A DNA stretch of 34,962 nucleotides from UBA7236 sp964638865 (GTDB lineage: Bacteria > Bacteroidota > Bacteroidia > Chitinophagales > BACL12): contig CAZXBG010000019.1 in the NCBI GenBank assembly GCA_964638865.1, positions 1-34,962 on the forward strand, in the 5' to 3' direction. The notes under the pieces were generated by a model that was not told the origin of the DNA, searched no databases, and was given only the letters and a program-made list of their open reading frames with translations. The position numbers and the translations under genes are program-made. This document shows, piece after piece, positions 14,672 through 23,061 of this stretch (position 1 is the stretch's first letter; the number at the start of each line of letters is the position of its first letter).

Positions 14672-15403
14672 TTATCTCAGGTATTTCCAAAACACAATTC
14701 TGGCGACATTGATACAATTATACATCACAAACGAATACCATGGAACTTTTATAGAATTCCAGCTTTCGGGAAAATTGTAATTCCATCTTTTTAAATAGGG
14801 GCCAAAAATATATTTTGCACGGCTTTTTGCTTTATCGCTTTCATAATATTCCCAAAAAGTTTTTGTTTTGTCGGCGGTTTTGTTGGCAACTGGAATATCT
14901 CTTACTTTTTCGACGCCTATAACTTTAAGTGCTTCTGCAAAATCGGAATTTAAATTTTCAAAACGGATAATAAAATCCATTCGTTTATGTTCAATTATAC
15001 TCCAACTTGCATAAGGAAAACTATACGCACGTATGAAAAAATCTTCAAAATTTTCACCCTTCTCAATAATTGACTTATATTGTCTTACATTCCACCAACG
15101 CATGATATATTTTCTTAAAAAACCATGTTTCATTAATTTTGGCTGCGAATATCTGTTTTCATGATCAGTTTTGAATTTAAAATAATTACTCACACAAATA
15201 TCCATTGGGTTGCGCAAGCCGCTGATCACTTTAAATGTTTTTTCTTCGGCAGTAGCTTTTTTCAGGAAGTCGGTGCTGTATAATGCATGTTTGAATAATA
15301 TTTCATGGCCATCATAATTCGTTTTCAACTCTTTTGCAATAGCGCTGCTAGCTGTTTGTGGTAGTTCAACAAAAATGTATTTATGTTTATGACTTATGAT
15401 CAT
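14672..15403 (-). CDS. Divergent sulfotransferase-like protein (ST-B)
   Basis: This 243-aa protein is shorter than the other four sulfotransferases here and resembles the sulfotransferase-2/carbohydrate branch. The strand-loop-helix at the N-terminus is YIFVELPQTASSAIAKEL (9-26). The later SGLRNPMDICVSNYFKFK block (Arg64, Ser72) fits a 3'-phosphate-binding motif. Gln16 stands where a Lys that contacts the sulfuryl donor is usual (PKTAGTS-like), so activity is not certain. The C-terminal half is rich in aromatic residues. It overlaps the GT2 gene by 4 bp (ATGA), which implies coupled translation and a joint role in the same glycan. No signal peptide is seen. Confidence 0.7.
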   Translation of the reverse strand: MIISHKHKYIFVELPQTASSAIAKELKTNYDGHEILFKHALYSTDFLKKATAEEKTFKVISGLRNPMDICVSNYFKFKTDHENRYSQPKLMKHGFLRKYIMRWWNVRQYKSIIEKGENFEDFFIRAYSFPYASWSIIEHKRMDFIIRFENLNSDFAEALKVIGVEKVRDIPVANKTADKTKTFWEYYESDKAKSRAKYIFGPYLKRWNYNFPESWNSIKVPWYSFVMYNCINVARIVFWKYLR

Positions 15404-16452
15404 GATTCAAATTTGGTATTAAAAATTGCTTTATAAATCACTTTTGCTTCCCTCATATTACCTTTTGAAATGTATTTTAAACTTCTGGTGAATAGATGAA
15501 GATATAAAAAAAATAATTGGGGGCGATAATATTTTCTGTATAATTTAATTTTCCCCCGGTATTTATAGTTTAATGCTTTGAGTTGCCATTGGCTTTTTTT
15601 AGGGCTGTTTCCCGTTGAGGCTCCTTGTTTGTGGTACACTTTACTTTGCGTGGCGACTCCCACTTTCCATCCTTTTAGTTTTGCCCTTGCACTCCAGTCA
15701 TTTTCTTCATTATATAAAAAGTATTCTTCACTCATTAAACCCACATCCAGTAAAAAAGCAGCACTTACAAACATAGAAGCACCTATTACGTAGTTACATT
15801 CTATTTCGATATTATCATATTGGCCATTATCCTTTTGCTGTGCTCCAATGATATTTGATTTTCCCGAATATTTATTAAAAACTGCGCCTATCCCCTGAAA
15901 GATATCCGGTTTATGGTATAACATTAATTTACTTCCTATAATGCCTACATTCTGTTTTTCAATTCTTTTAGTTTCTGCAAATTTCACAAGCTCTGATATT
16001 GCATTTTTTTCGATCACGGTATCGTTGTTCAATAACCATACATAGTCGAAATTGCTGTTGAGTGCGTACCGAATTCCCGTATTATTTCCGCCCGCAAAAC
16101 CAAGATTTATTTTGCTTTTTATAAATAACAAAGGCATTATACCATCCAACGGACCAAGACGCATCGTATCCGACTCACCTGATTCAGCCCGAAAATACAA
16201 AAGCGGTTTGTGTGCAGGAGGACATGATAAATTCAATAATTTATTGTCAGCATGTAACGTTGTGCTCACTTCTCCCCTCGCCCATTTTAAAAACTTCTCC
16301 CAACTTTCATCTTCACTTCCATTTTCCACTACAACGATCTGGTAATTGCGATAATCACTTTTTAAAATGCTTTCCATGCATTCGATAGTATCCTGCCAGG
16401 TTTTATAATTCACCAGCACTATACAAACTTTTGGATTATTGGTTAGGGTCAT
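15400..16452 (-). CDS. Family 2 glycosyltransferase
   Basis: This is the only clear glycosyltransferase of the locus and probably adds one sugar to the lipid-linked repeat unit at the inner face of the cytoplasmic membrane. The 350-aa GT-A protein starts VCIVLVNYKTWQDTIECMES (9-28), with the nucleotide-binding VVVENGSEDES at 40-50. The segment NLGFAGGNNTGIRYAL (116-131) and the metal-site stretch WLLNNDTVIE (139-148; NND at 142-144) mark the rhamnosyltransferase-like branch of GT2 (COG1216). The insertion between these blocks, starting WARGE, is common in that branch. There is a 4-bp overlap with both neighbours. The sugar cannot be predicted. Confidence 0.9.
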   Translation of the reverse strand: MTLTNNPKVCIVLVNYKTWQDTIECMESILKSDYRNYQIVVVENGSEDESWEKFLKWARGEVSTTLHADNKLLNLSCPPAHKPLLYFRAESGESDTMRLGPLDGIMPLLFIKSKINLGFAGGNNTGIRYALNSNFDYVWLLNNDTVIEKNAISELVKFAETKRIEKQNVGIIGSKLMLYHKPDIFQGIGAVFNKYSGKSNIIGAQQKDNGQYDNIEIECNYVIGASMFVSAAFLLDVGLMSEEYFLYNEENDWSARAKLKGWKVGVATQSKVYHKQGASTGNSPKKSQWQLKALNYKYRGKIKLYRKYYRPQLFFLYLHLFTRSLKYISKGNMREAKVIYKAIFNTKFES

Positions 16453-17408
16453 TTAATCCAGGTTGAAAGGTCTTTATTTAATAATAAGGATAATCTTGAA
16501 ATATCTTCCGCAAATTTCTCCTGCATAAATTGTTTAGCATTTTCAGAAATTTCTCCTTTCTCTCCTTTCCCTTTAAAAAATACTTTTACAAAAATATTTT
16601 TTAAAAACTGTGGCGACAATCGCTTCATCATGGGTCGTATTCCCGATTTATTCAGAAACCATGTCATATTTTTGTATTTAGGAGTAAATACCTCGTTATA
16701 GCGGGTAGAGGTATCCGGCACAAAGGAGCTGTCTACACTAATAAATTCATATAATTCTTTTACCACCAAAGGGGCATTCTTTTTCATATCTTCTGTAAAG
16801 ATGATCTTGATATTTTCTTTACCAAACAAGTCGAGATAACGTTTTACCTGCTCATAATACAAACCGATCTCTGTATATAAATGTGCATTTCCCCAAACCT
16901 TTGGAGTATGATTGTAATCTTCTATTAAGGCTTTATAAAAATCAAATTCGTTGCTATTTCCGGTCCATAAATTCATTCGGTAATGCGAATAAGCTCTTTC
17001 GAACGGATTTCTTAAACAAATAATGATCTTACAATCAGGTAAAAGGTTTTTTATTTCTTTAGCGGCAACTTCTGAATACAAATAGGAAGTACTTAATTCA
17101 CCTATTGCTTTTTGATCCTGTACTTTGGAAAATAATTTTTTATATTGTTCAATGTCCCTGAAAAATGCAGCGTGAAATTCTTCCTTCATATCGCTGCTCA
17201 AATACTTATCAATATCCTGAAGTTTATTATGTGCAAATTCTTTTTTAAATAAATTTACATCAATATCCTTTGAAAAAAAATGGGGCTCTTTAACAGTTGA
17301 TAAATAAACCTGTTTATGTTGTTTTAAATAATGGTAAATAGAGGTTGTACCGCCCTTATTGGCGCCAACAACAATAAATGTGGGCAATATGGTTTTATAA
17401 TTTTCCAT
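16449..17408 (-). CDS. PAPS-dependent sulfotransferase (ST-C)
   Basis: The 319-aa sulfotransferase has the donor loop VVGANKGGTTSIYHYL (13-28, Lys18) and the 3'-phosphate motif CLRNPFERAYSHYRMNL (Arg133, Ser141). The second residue of the usual KAGTT is Gly here. The region AIGELSTSYLYS and the later STRYNEVFTPKYKNM closely parallel ST-A at 13360-14304, pointing to a duplication within the locus. It starts one base before the end of the propeller-like gene and overlaps the GT2 gene by 4 bp, so it is embedded in the operon. The acceptor is presumably a sugar of the exported polysaccharide. Confidence 0.9.
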   Translation of the reverse strand: MENYKTILPTFIVVGANKGGTTSIYHYLKQHKQVYLSTVKEPHFFSKDIDVNLFKKEFAHNKLQDIDKYLSSDMKEEFHAAFFRDIEQYKKLFSKVQDQKAIGELSTSYLYSEVAAKEIKNLLPDCKIIICLRNPFERAYSHYRMNLWTGNSNEFDFYKALIEDYNHTPKVWGNAHLYTEIGLYYEQVKRYLDLFGKENIKIIFTEDMKKNAPLVVKELYEFISVDSSFVPDTSTRYNEVFTPKYKNMTWFLNKSGIRPMMKRLSPQFLKNIFVKVFFKGKGEKGEISENAKQFMQEKFAEDISRLSLLLNKDLSTWIK

Positions 17409-18407
17409 TTATGCTTTAAAATTCAGCAATAGTTCAGCAACCTCTTTTTGAAGACAATACACATTGTTTATTTGTTCGATGTTTGGAATTTTTACAGATC
17501 CGATCAATTTATAATCAGCAACGGAAATCACCTGTACCATATTGGGCACCGCTTCTCCTCCGGGAAATAAACCGAGATATCTTTTACGAGTTTCGCTTAC
17601 TCCACCGTAGTATACATTTTTATTTGTATCAATATCTCCTCCGCGACCAAAACCTTTGGTATCCATTGTTCTTAAAAAATTCCAGTTCTTATCGAATATT
17701 TTTAATTCAAAGTGCCCACTGTCAAACACCCAATATTGATTGTTTATTTTTCTTACACTGTGTGGAGCTTTAAAATTCAATGGGAAACGTTTTCTTTTAG
17801 AAATATTTACAACGCCTCCATTTCCCTGGCTTTTAATGAATTTTTGCGCTATTCGTTTCATCAATTGTCTACCTGAAGTATGATGAACGAGAATATACAA
17901 ATCGCCTTCATATCCTTCAAAAATAAGATTGCAATGAAATTTGTCAACAACCTCTGTATCCGCATCGCTTTCGCCTTCTTCCGGAGCATTTGATTTAAAG
18001 TCAGATAGATTGATACGCTCACCAATTGTTTTTGTTTCAATATTATAACTCACAATTTCGTCGTGTTTGGTATTGGATATCCAGATGAATTTACCGATCA
18101 TAGTTATTTCATGAATATCGGTAAGGTTTGGAATTTCTAATTTTTCAACTTTATTTTCCTTCAAAAGAAAACGAAAAACTTCATTACTGGAGGCTATGTA
18201 TAAAACGTATGGGGCGCTATCATGCCAACACATGCTGCTCATTCCGAGATCACCCCAGTTATTAAAAAAATCAACAGGAATTATTTTCGAATCCTCCTCA
18301 ATAAGTTGCATGGAACGGATATTGTCACGACTAATTTCTCTATCGGCAGGATTGGCATTAAGAGAGCCAATTACGAGTATTCTTTTTTCCTTGTCGATCA
18401 ATTGCAT
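17409..18407 (-). CDS. Unknown protein, probable beta-propeller
   Basis: I cannot assign a function. The 332-aa sequence has no signal peptide and no membrane helix. It shows a repeated strand pattern with a hydrophobic core and turns, such as YVLYIASSNEVFRFLL, FIWISNTKHDEIVSYNIETK, YWVFDSGHFELKIFDKNW and NVYYGGVSETRKRYLGLF, at intervals of about 45-60 residues, as in beta-propellers. The PHSVRKINNQYWVFDSGHFEL stretch recalls the DUF4915/TIGR03032 group; that link is tentative. A short acidic insertion lies near residues 140-150. It sits between the Wzy-like gene (16 bp upstream) and a sulfotransferase it abuts, so a role in making or modifying the polysaccharide is likely. Confidence 0.75.
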   Translation of the reverse strand: MQLIDKEKRILVIGSLNANPADREISRDNIRSMQLIEEDSKIIPVDFFNNWGDLGMSSMCWHDSAPYVLYIASSNEVFRFLLKENKVEKLEIPNLTDIHEITMIGKFIWISNTKHDEIVSYNIETKTIGERINLSDFKSNAPEEGESDADTEVVDKFHCNLIFEGYEGDLYILVHHTSGRQLMKRIAQKFIKSQGNGGVVNISKRKRFPLNFKAPHSVRKINNQYWVFDSGHFELKIFDKNWNFLRTMDTKGFGRGGDIDTNKNVYYGGVSETRKRYLGLFPGGEAVPNMVQVISVADYKLIGSVKIPNIEQINNVYCLQKEVAELLLNFKA

Positions 18408-18423
18408 GTTTAAAATTTTAATT

Positions 18424-19761
18424 TTAGAATGAATTTTTAATTATTAGTGTTTCCGGCAAGCCCTGTTTATCCATTTGCACCTCCAATAATTTGTAGGCAT
18501 AGATTATAAGAATAAAGATGGCAGTTGACCCTGGCTGCATAAATAAATATCCTTTTGCAAGAGAAGATAAAAAACAAAATATAAGAAAATATTTAGAGGC
18601 AATCATAAAGGGTTCATTTTTATATCTTCGAATAAATTGTACGCTTCTGAATGCAATAAAAAATTGGAAATAAATAACCAGGGATCCTAAAATACCGTAA
18701 GTCATAATAGATCCAAGAATACCAATATCTCCCGGCGGAACAGTAGTAATATCGTTGACACCGGATCCTGATTGTGATTCAGCACCCAGCTTTCCTACAC
18801 CTATCCACCAACCAATTGCATAATCCTGGAGATAAATAAGAAGAATACCGATCTCCTCAATGCGTGCATCCACAGAACTTTCGCCGGTAACATCACCGGT
18901 AAAGATTAACGCGAACAAACTGGTATATTGAAAGATGTAATCATTTACACGATCAGGAATAATTGCATACATAATTCCCATTATTACCATAAAACCCACC
19001 CCAATTGATGTAAAAATTCTGACTGCACGCTGCCAGTTAACTTCAAACATATAAAACACAAACAACGTTGCAACCACTGATAACATTACAGAGCGACCCT
19101 GATGAAGAAAAAACAAATAACTTAAATTGATAGCAGAAAACCAAAGACTGGCTCTATCTCTTTGTTTTACATATTTAACCGTATAATAAACTGATAAGAA
19201 TGCGATAAAGTCAATACCAAATTTAAACCTATATCCTCCTTTTATATCACTGAACCCAACAAAGGAATAATCGAGATATTGTTTAGGGTCGAGAAAAATA
19301 TAACACATAATAAAATAAACCATCGTTCCCCACCCAAGCCAAACAAGCGCTCTGTACAGGTCGCCAATAGTAATAAATCGCGTTTGCAATAAATAAATGA
19401 TGACAAATATTCCACTTATCCCGTACCAGTGTCGTTGAGAAGATAAGCCGACCATAAAATCTTGTCCTTCACTTATTACTGCACCCAGTCCTGCCCAAAT
19501 CGGCAAAACAATTATCATTACGTAATAATAATTTATCTCATCCACTGTTTTACGAACCATAAAAATGTACAGCGCATAAACAAAAGTGAAACTGATTATA
19601 AAAAGATACCATAAAATCTCAAATGGAGTGTAATAATCAACGAGTGGTGTGCGTGTTAAAATCCTAGTAGTAAACAGAATAAATATGATCAATATACACG
19701 TTTTACCAAAAACGGACATTGGCTCTTTAAATATACCTTTTTCCTGTGCTAATATTCCCAT
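18424..19761 (-). CDS. Wzy/O-antigen-ligase-like membrane protein
   Basis: The 445-aa protein has about 11-12 membrane helices and a large loop between the later ones. The order of helices, the HQGRSVMLSVVATLFVFY segment (about residues 210-230) and the periplasmic-loop stretch with SSVDARIEEIG and GVGKLGAESQSGSG resemble the O-antigen ligase / Wzy polymerase family (Wzy_C-type). In a Wzx/Wzy system it would polymerise repeat units on the periplasmic face. It abuts the sulfotransferase on its upstream side (1 bp) and the propeller-like gene on the other. Sequence is too diverse in this family to separate polymerase from ligase, but the presence of Wzx-, Wzz- and export-like genes favours polymerase. 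Confidence 0.82.
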   Translation of the reverse strand: MGILAQEKGIFKEPMSVFGKTCILIIFILFTTRILTRTPLVDYYTPFEILWYLFIISFTFVYALYIFMVRKTVDEINYYYVMIIVLPIWAGLGAVISEGQDFMVGLSSQRHWYGISGIFVIIYLLQTRFITIGDLYRALVWLGWGTMVYFIMCYIFLDPKQYLDYSFVGFSDIKGGYRFKFGIDFIAFLSVYYTVKYVKQRDRASLWFSAINLSYLFFLHQGRSVMLSVVATLFVFYMFEVNWQRAVRIFTSIGVGFMVIMGIMYAIIPDRVNDYIFQYTSLFALIFTGDVTGESSVDARIEEIGILLIYLQDYAIGWWIGVGKLGAESQSGSGVNDITTVPPGDIGILGSIMTYGILGSLVIYFQFFIAFRSVQFIRRYKNEPFMIASKYFLIFCFLSSLAKGYLFMQPGSTAIFILIIYAYKLLEVQMDKQGLPETLIIKNSF

Positions 19762-19762
19762 T

Positions 19763-20641
19763 TTATTTATACCAAACTCCCAGGTTGCGGTTTATTAATT
19801 TTTCTGTTAAATGAATATCCTCCATAAAATATAATTCCAATAATTTCTTTCTTGTTTCTTCAGATAATTTTGAACTGCTCACCTTTTGCATATTCTTGCG
19901 AATGAAAAATTTTCTGATATTTTTTCTGGCTTCTTTTGAAGGCATTACAAATTTCAACAGTTTTTTTGCAAAATTAGGCTTTCTTACCAAATCTCTTATT
20001 ATCTCACTCTGAGCCTCACCGGCTTCATTGCTATGGATATTGAGTTCAAGTGGTTCATAAGGCACATTTAAAAATTGCTGAACATGTTTTATGGTACTTT
20101 CCCTGTTTTTTAAAAAGTCTTCCTCAAAAACCAGAAATAAAAAATTCTCACGGGGAAATACCTGTAAAAATTCATTCAACTGTTTACCGTAAAGTCCTCT
20201 CTCCAGGTATGCAAATATCTTTTGTGTTTTGATGTCCTTTTTTCTGTTTTTCTCTTCCAAAATTGCATTTTCAAATTCGTGCTCCTCGAGACCCTTTTTT
20301 CTGGTCATCAGGTAATGAGAATATGCGCGGTCGGCAGGATTGCGGAGAACAACCAGTATTTTTATTGCATTTCCCAGTGTTTCCGCTATTCGTTTAGCTG
20401 TAAAAGGGAAAAGCAGATAATCAGGATCAAATTCTCCAACTGCTATTTGGCCTTTGTAATTTGAAAAATAACTGTTGTAAAAAGGTAACCCTTTGGTAAA
20501 ATCACCATCAAACAAAAAAAACTTGGTTTCTTTGATAGGAGGAATACAAATTTCACTATGCTGGCATAATATATCTGCCAGTGTAGTTGTGCCCGCTTTT
20601 TGAGCACCAATACAAATAAAATTTTGTTTCAACTCTTTCAT
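19763..20641 (-). CDS. PAPS-dependent sulfotransferase (ST-D)
   Basis: This 292-aa sulfotransferase has the donor loop CIGAQKAGTTTLADIL (10-25, Lys15) and the 3'-phosphate motif VLRNPADRAYSHYLMTRKKG (Arg100, Ser108). A GLEEHEFENAI segment follows, as in many bacterial polysaccharide sulfotransferases, and the C-terminus ends NRNLGVWYK like the other members here. It is packed between ST-E (1-bp gap) and the Wzy-like gene. It is clearly related to, but distinct from, ST-A and ST-C. The acceptor is unknown; the operon context suggests a sugar hydroxyl of the repeat unit. Confidence 0.9.
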   Translation of the reverse strand: MKELKQNFICIGAQKAGTTTLADILCQHSEICIPPIKETKFFLFDGDFTKGLPFYNSYFSNYKGQIAVGEFDPDYLLFPFTAKRIAETLGNAIKILVVLRNPADRAYSHYLMTRKKGLEEHEFENAILEEKNRKKDIKTQKIFAYLERGLYGKQLNEFLQVFPRENFLFLVFEEDFLKNRESTIKHVQQFLNVPYEPLELNIHSNEAGEAQSEIIRDLVRKPNFAKKLLKFVMPSKEARKNIRKFFIRKNMQKVSSSKLSEETRKKLLELYFMEDIHLTEKLINRNLGVWYK

Positions 20642-20642
20642 A

Positions 20643-21557
20643 TTACACTCTAAGCCAATCGCTCAGATCTCTGTCAACTATTGTTTGCAATTTTAAAATA
20701 TCCTCTTTGTATTTATTAATAAGTAATTGTCTTGTCTTTGGATCCATTTCAGTTTTTTTCAGATTATATCTCAGCAATTTGTCTTTGATCCAATTGCGCA
20801 ATTTTTTCTTAGTTTCGCGGTTCATACCTTTTCTGAAAAAATTTAAAACGGGATTTTTTCTTGTTGTAATGATCTTCTTAAACCATTTTACCTTCATTTC
20901 TCCGCTCTGATTTCTTCTGATCATTTCCTTTTTTTCAGTTATATTAACTTGTAGAAAAGAATAAATATCCTCTAACAATTTATCCGGATTTTTTTCGAGG
21001 GTATCGTAAAATACGATTTTTACTTCATCAAAATTATCAAGATAGTCCTTTACCTGTTTATAATAAAATCCTTTATCGGTATAAAAAAAGTCGAAATGCC
21101 AGTTTTCTTTTTTACGGGTTTCCTCTTCGGTTATTGCATCTTCAAAGGTTAATGGTTCACGAAGGTCTCTCCTATTGTGCATGTATTGCGAATAAGCCCT
21201 CTCAGCAGGATCGCGGAGAACAATTAATATTTTTATTTTTCTGTAATCCGGTACGAGTTTTTTAATATTGGATATGGTTTGTTCATGAAAATACAAATAA
21301 GGAGTGGAGGATTCACCGGCGACTTTCTCGTTTTGCCCATTAAATAATTCCTGATATGCAGTTATAGAAGTTGTATACCGGTGCCGCATATCTTTATATT
21401 GCGGATCCTGATCAAAGAATGTAAAAAAGCAGGGTTCTTTTTGAAGAGGCATAAAAATATCTGCATGATTGCCGAGATATTCATGCAAAGATGTAGTACC
21501 GGCGCGAGCGGTGCCGACAATCAAAAAATTTGGCCATCTGTTTTTTAGATCATTCAA
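20643..21557 (-). CDS. PAPS-dependent sulfotransferase (ST-E)
   Basis: The 304-aa sulfotransferase has the donor loop IVGTARAGTTSLHEYL (13-28) and the motif VLRDPAERAYSQYMHNRRD (Arg115, Ser123). Arg18 replaces the Lys found in ST-A, C and D; Arg at this place is common in the broader bacterial sulfotransferase families, so it need not mean loss of function. The C-terminal third is unusually Lys/Arg-rich. The gene overlaps the Wzx-like flippase gene by 8 bp and is one base from ST-D, so the pair is probably co-translated. Confidence 0.9.
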   Translation of the reverse strand: MNDLKNRWPNFLIVGTARAGTTSLHEYLGNHADIFMPLQKEPCFFTFFDQDPQYKDMRHRYTTSITAYQELFNGQNEKVAGESSTPYLYFHEQTISNIKKLVPDYRKIKILIVLRDPAERAYSQYMHNRRDLREPLTFEDAITEEETRKKENWHFDFFYTDKGFYYKQVKDYLDNFDEVKIVFYDTLEKNPDKLLEDIYSFLQVNITEKKEMIRRNQSGEMKVKWFKKIITTRKNPVLNFFRKGMNRETKKKLRNWIKDKLLRYNLKKTEMDPKTRQLLINKYKEDILKLQTIVDRDLSDWLRV

Positions 21558-23061
21558 TTTCTGTTTTGTTGTTTATATCGGTGACCTTATTTTTTTTAAC
21601 CTTCTTTTTATTAAATGCAGCTGAAATATCTGCAAAGGGATTATAAATTGTATTGATACCCATTGTAAAATAAATCTGTAAAGCACATCCTAAATTTAAA
21701 ACCGTTCTTGAAACTGCGGTTGCAATTGCAGCCCCAATAATTCCATACATGGGAATTAATATTAAATTCAATCCAACATCAATTACCACCGTTGCCAGGG
21801 CATAATACATTGTTACTTTTTGTCGGCCTGTCATATTGAGTAACACGGTAACCGGTCCCGTTAATACATTTGCGGCTTGGCCAAGTGTTACAATAATAAA
21901 TACAATAATTGCCTCTTCTGTTGTAAACCCTTTTCCGAATGTCCACAAACAGAATTTAGGGAAAATTAAAAATAATAAAAGAAATGGAACACAAGACCAG
22001 AATATCATCCGCGTTGCCTGCCTAACACTATTCTGGAGGCGTTTATCATCCTTTGCACCATATGCCTCAGCGAATTTAGGTCCTGCAATTGCATTTATAG
22101 AAATGAGCGGAATAGTTGCAAGTGAGGTAAGTCGGGTTGCCACTCTGTAAATTGCAACCATAGGTTCAGTTGCATACCAGGCCAAAATTAAAATATCAAG
22201 CCAGGTGTATATCATGGTCAGATATTTTGCTGACATCATTGGAGCCGATACCTTCAGTAATTCCGGAGTGCTTATTTTCTCATAAGATTCGATAATAGAA
22301 TTTAAAGCAACCTGTGCCGGCTCCCCCTTTTTTATCTTTTTTCCCTTTTTAACAAAAAATTCACTTTTTGCAATAACAGGATTTTTTAAATAGTAGATCC
22401 ATAAAAATTGTGCTATCAAAAAGGCTACGAAAACTCCGATACAATAAGATAAATTGACCCACAGCTGATCCTTGGAGAAGATACCAAAAACCAACAAAAG
22501 CACAATTGCAACCAATTGATTTACCACGTGCGATATCCAATTAAATTGTTTCGTTTTTTTGAGACCTTTTATACATTCTTCACTCAATCCACCTAATACA
22601 TAAAACAATATTGATACTGCAAATATTTGCATATACAAAGTGTATTTATCGAAGTCGGGTGCAGTAGGATCAAATAAATTATCTGTAAAATAGGGAATTA
22701 TGAAAAAAGTAGCTGCTGATAGGAATACGCTGATAGGAATTACAATTTTTAATGCAATTTTATAGGTATGTTGTACAAGATCCCATCGATTAGCAGCGCT
22801 GTATTGTGCAACAAATCTCGACATAGCCATGTCGACACCAAATCTTCCGAAAATTCCAACTATACTGAGAATACTTAATCCTACGGTATAAACACCCATT
22901 GCTTCTTGCCCGTAGAGCCAACCAATAACCATTAATAAAAGATAACCTGTAACTCTTCCGACCAAACTAATGATAGTGCCGGAAAATCCCTTTTTGAAGA
23001 TTTCGGAAAAATCCTGATCTCCAAATTTTCTTACAATTTTCTTTTTAAGTTTGCTGATCAT
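21550..23061 (-). CDS. Wzx-type polysaccharide flippase
   Basis: The 503-aa protein has 12-14 membrane helices in the MATE/MOP superfamily pattern of polysaccharide translocases (PF01943/PF13440). Typical features are the N-terminal FGDQDFSEIFKKGFSGTIIS followed by helices, the conserved AINAIAGPKFAEAYGAKDD region in the middle, and a basic C-terminal cytoplasmic tail with KKKVKKNK. It would move the lipid-linked repeat unit from the cytoplasmic to the periplasmic side. It overlaps the SGNH gene by 4 bp and the next sulfotransferase by 8 bp, which ties sulfation to this pathway. Confidence 0.9.
   Translation of the reverse strand: MISKLKKKIVRKFGDQDFSEIFKKGFSGTIISLVGRVTGYLLLMVIGWLYGQEAMGVYTVGLSILSIVGIFGRFGVDMAMSRFVAQYSAANRWDLVQHTYKIALKIVIPISVFLSAATFFIIPYFTDNLFDPTAPDFDKYTLYMQIFAVSILFYVLGGLSEECIKGLKKTKQFNWISHVVNQLVAIVLLLVFGIFSKDQLWVNLSYCIGVFVAFLIAQFLWIYYLKNPVIAKSEFFVKKGKKIKKGEPAQVALNSIIESYEKISTPELLKVSAPMMSAKYLTMIYTWLDILILAWYATEPMVAIYRVATRLTSLATIPLISINAIAGPKFAEAYGAKDDKRLQNSVRQATRMIFWSCVPFLLLFLIFPKFCLWTFGKGFTTEEAIIVFIIVTLGQAANVLTGPVTVLLNMTGRQKVTMYYALATVVIDVGLNLILIPMYGIIGAAIATAVSRTVLNLGCALQIYFTMGINTIYNPFADISAAFNKKKVKKNKVTDINNKTEIE

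Noticed and set aside
15570..15745. Unusual insertion in the GT2 gene as a sign of fusion
   Set aside because: The long insertion, which actually lies near residues 57-112 of the protein, is common in the COG1216 branch of GT2.
20643..21557. ST-E as an inactive sulfotransferase because Arg replaces the donor-loop Lys
   Set aside because: Arg at this position is common in bacterial sulfotransferase families, so it is not evidence of loss of activity.
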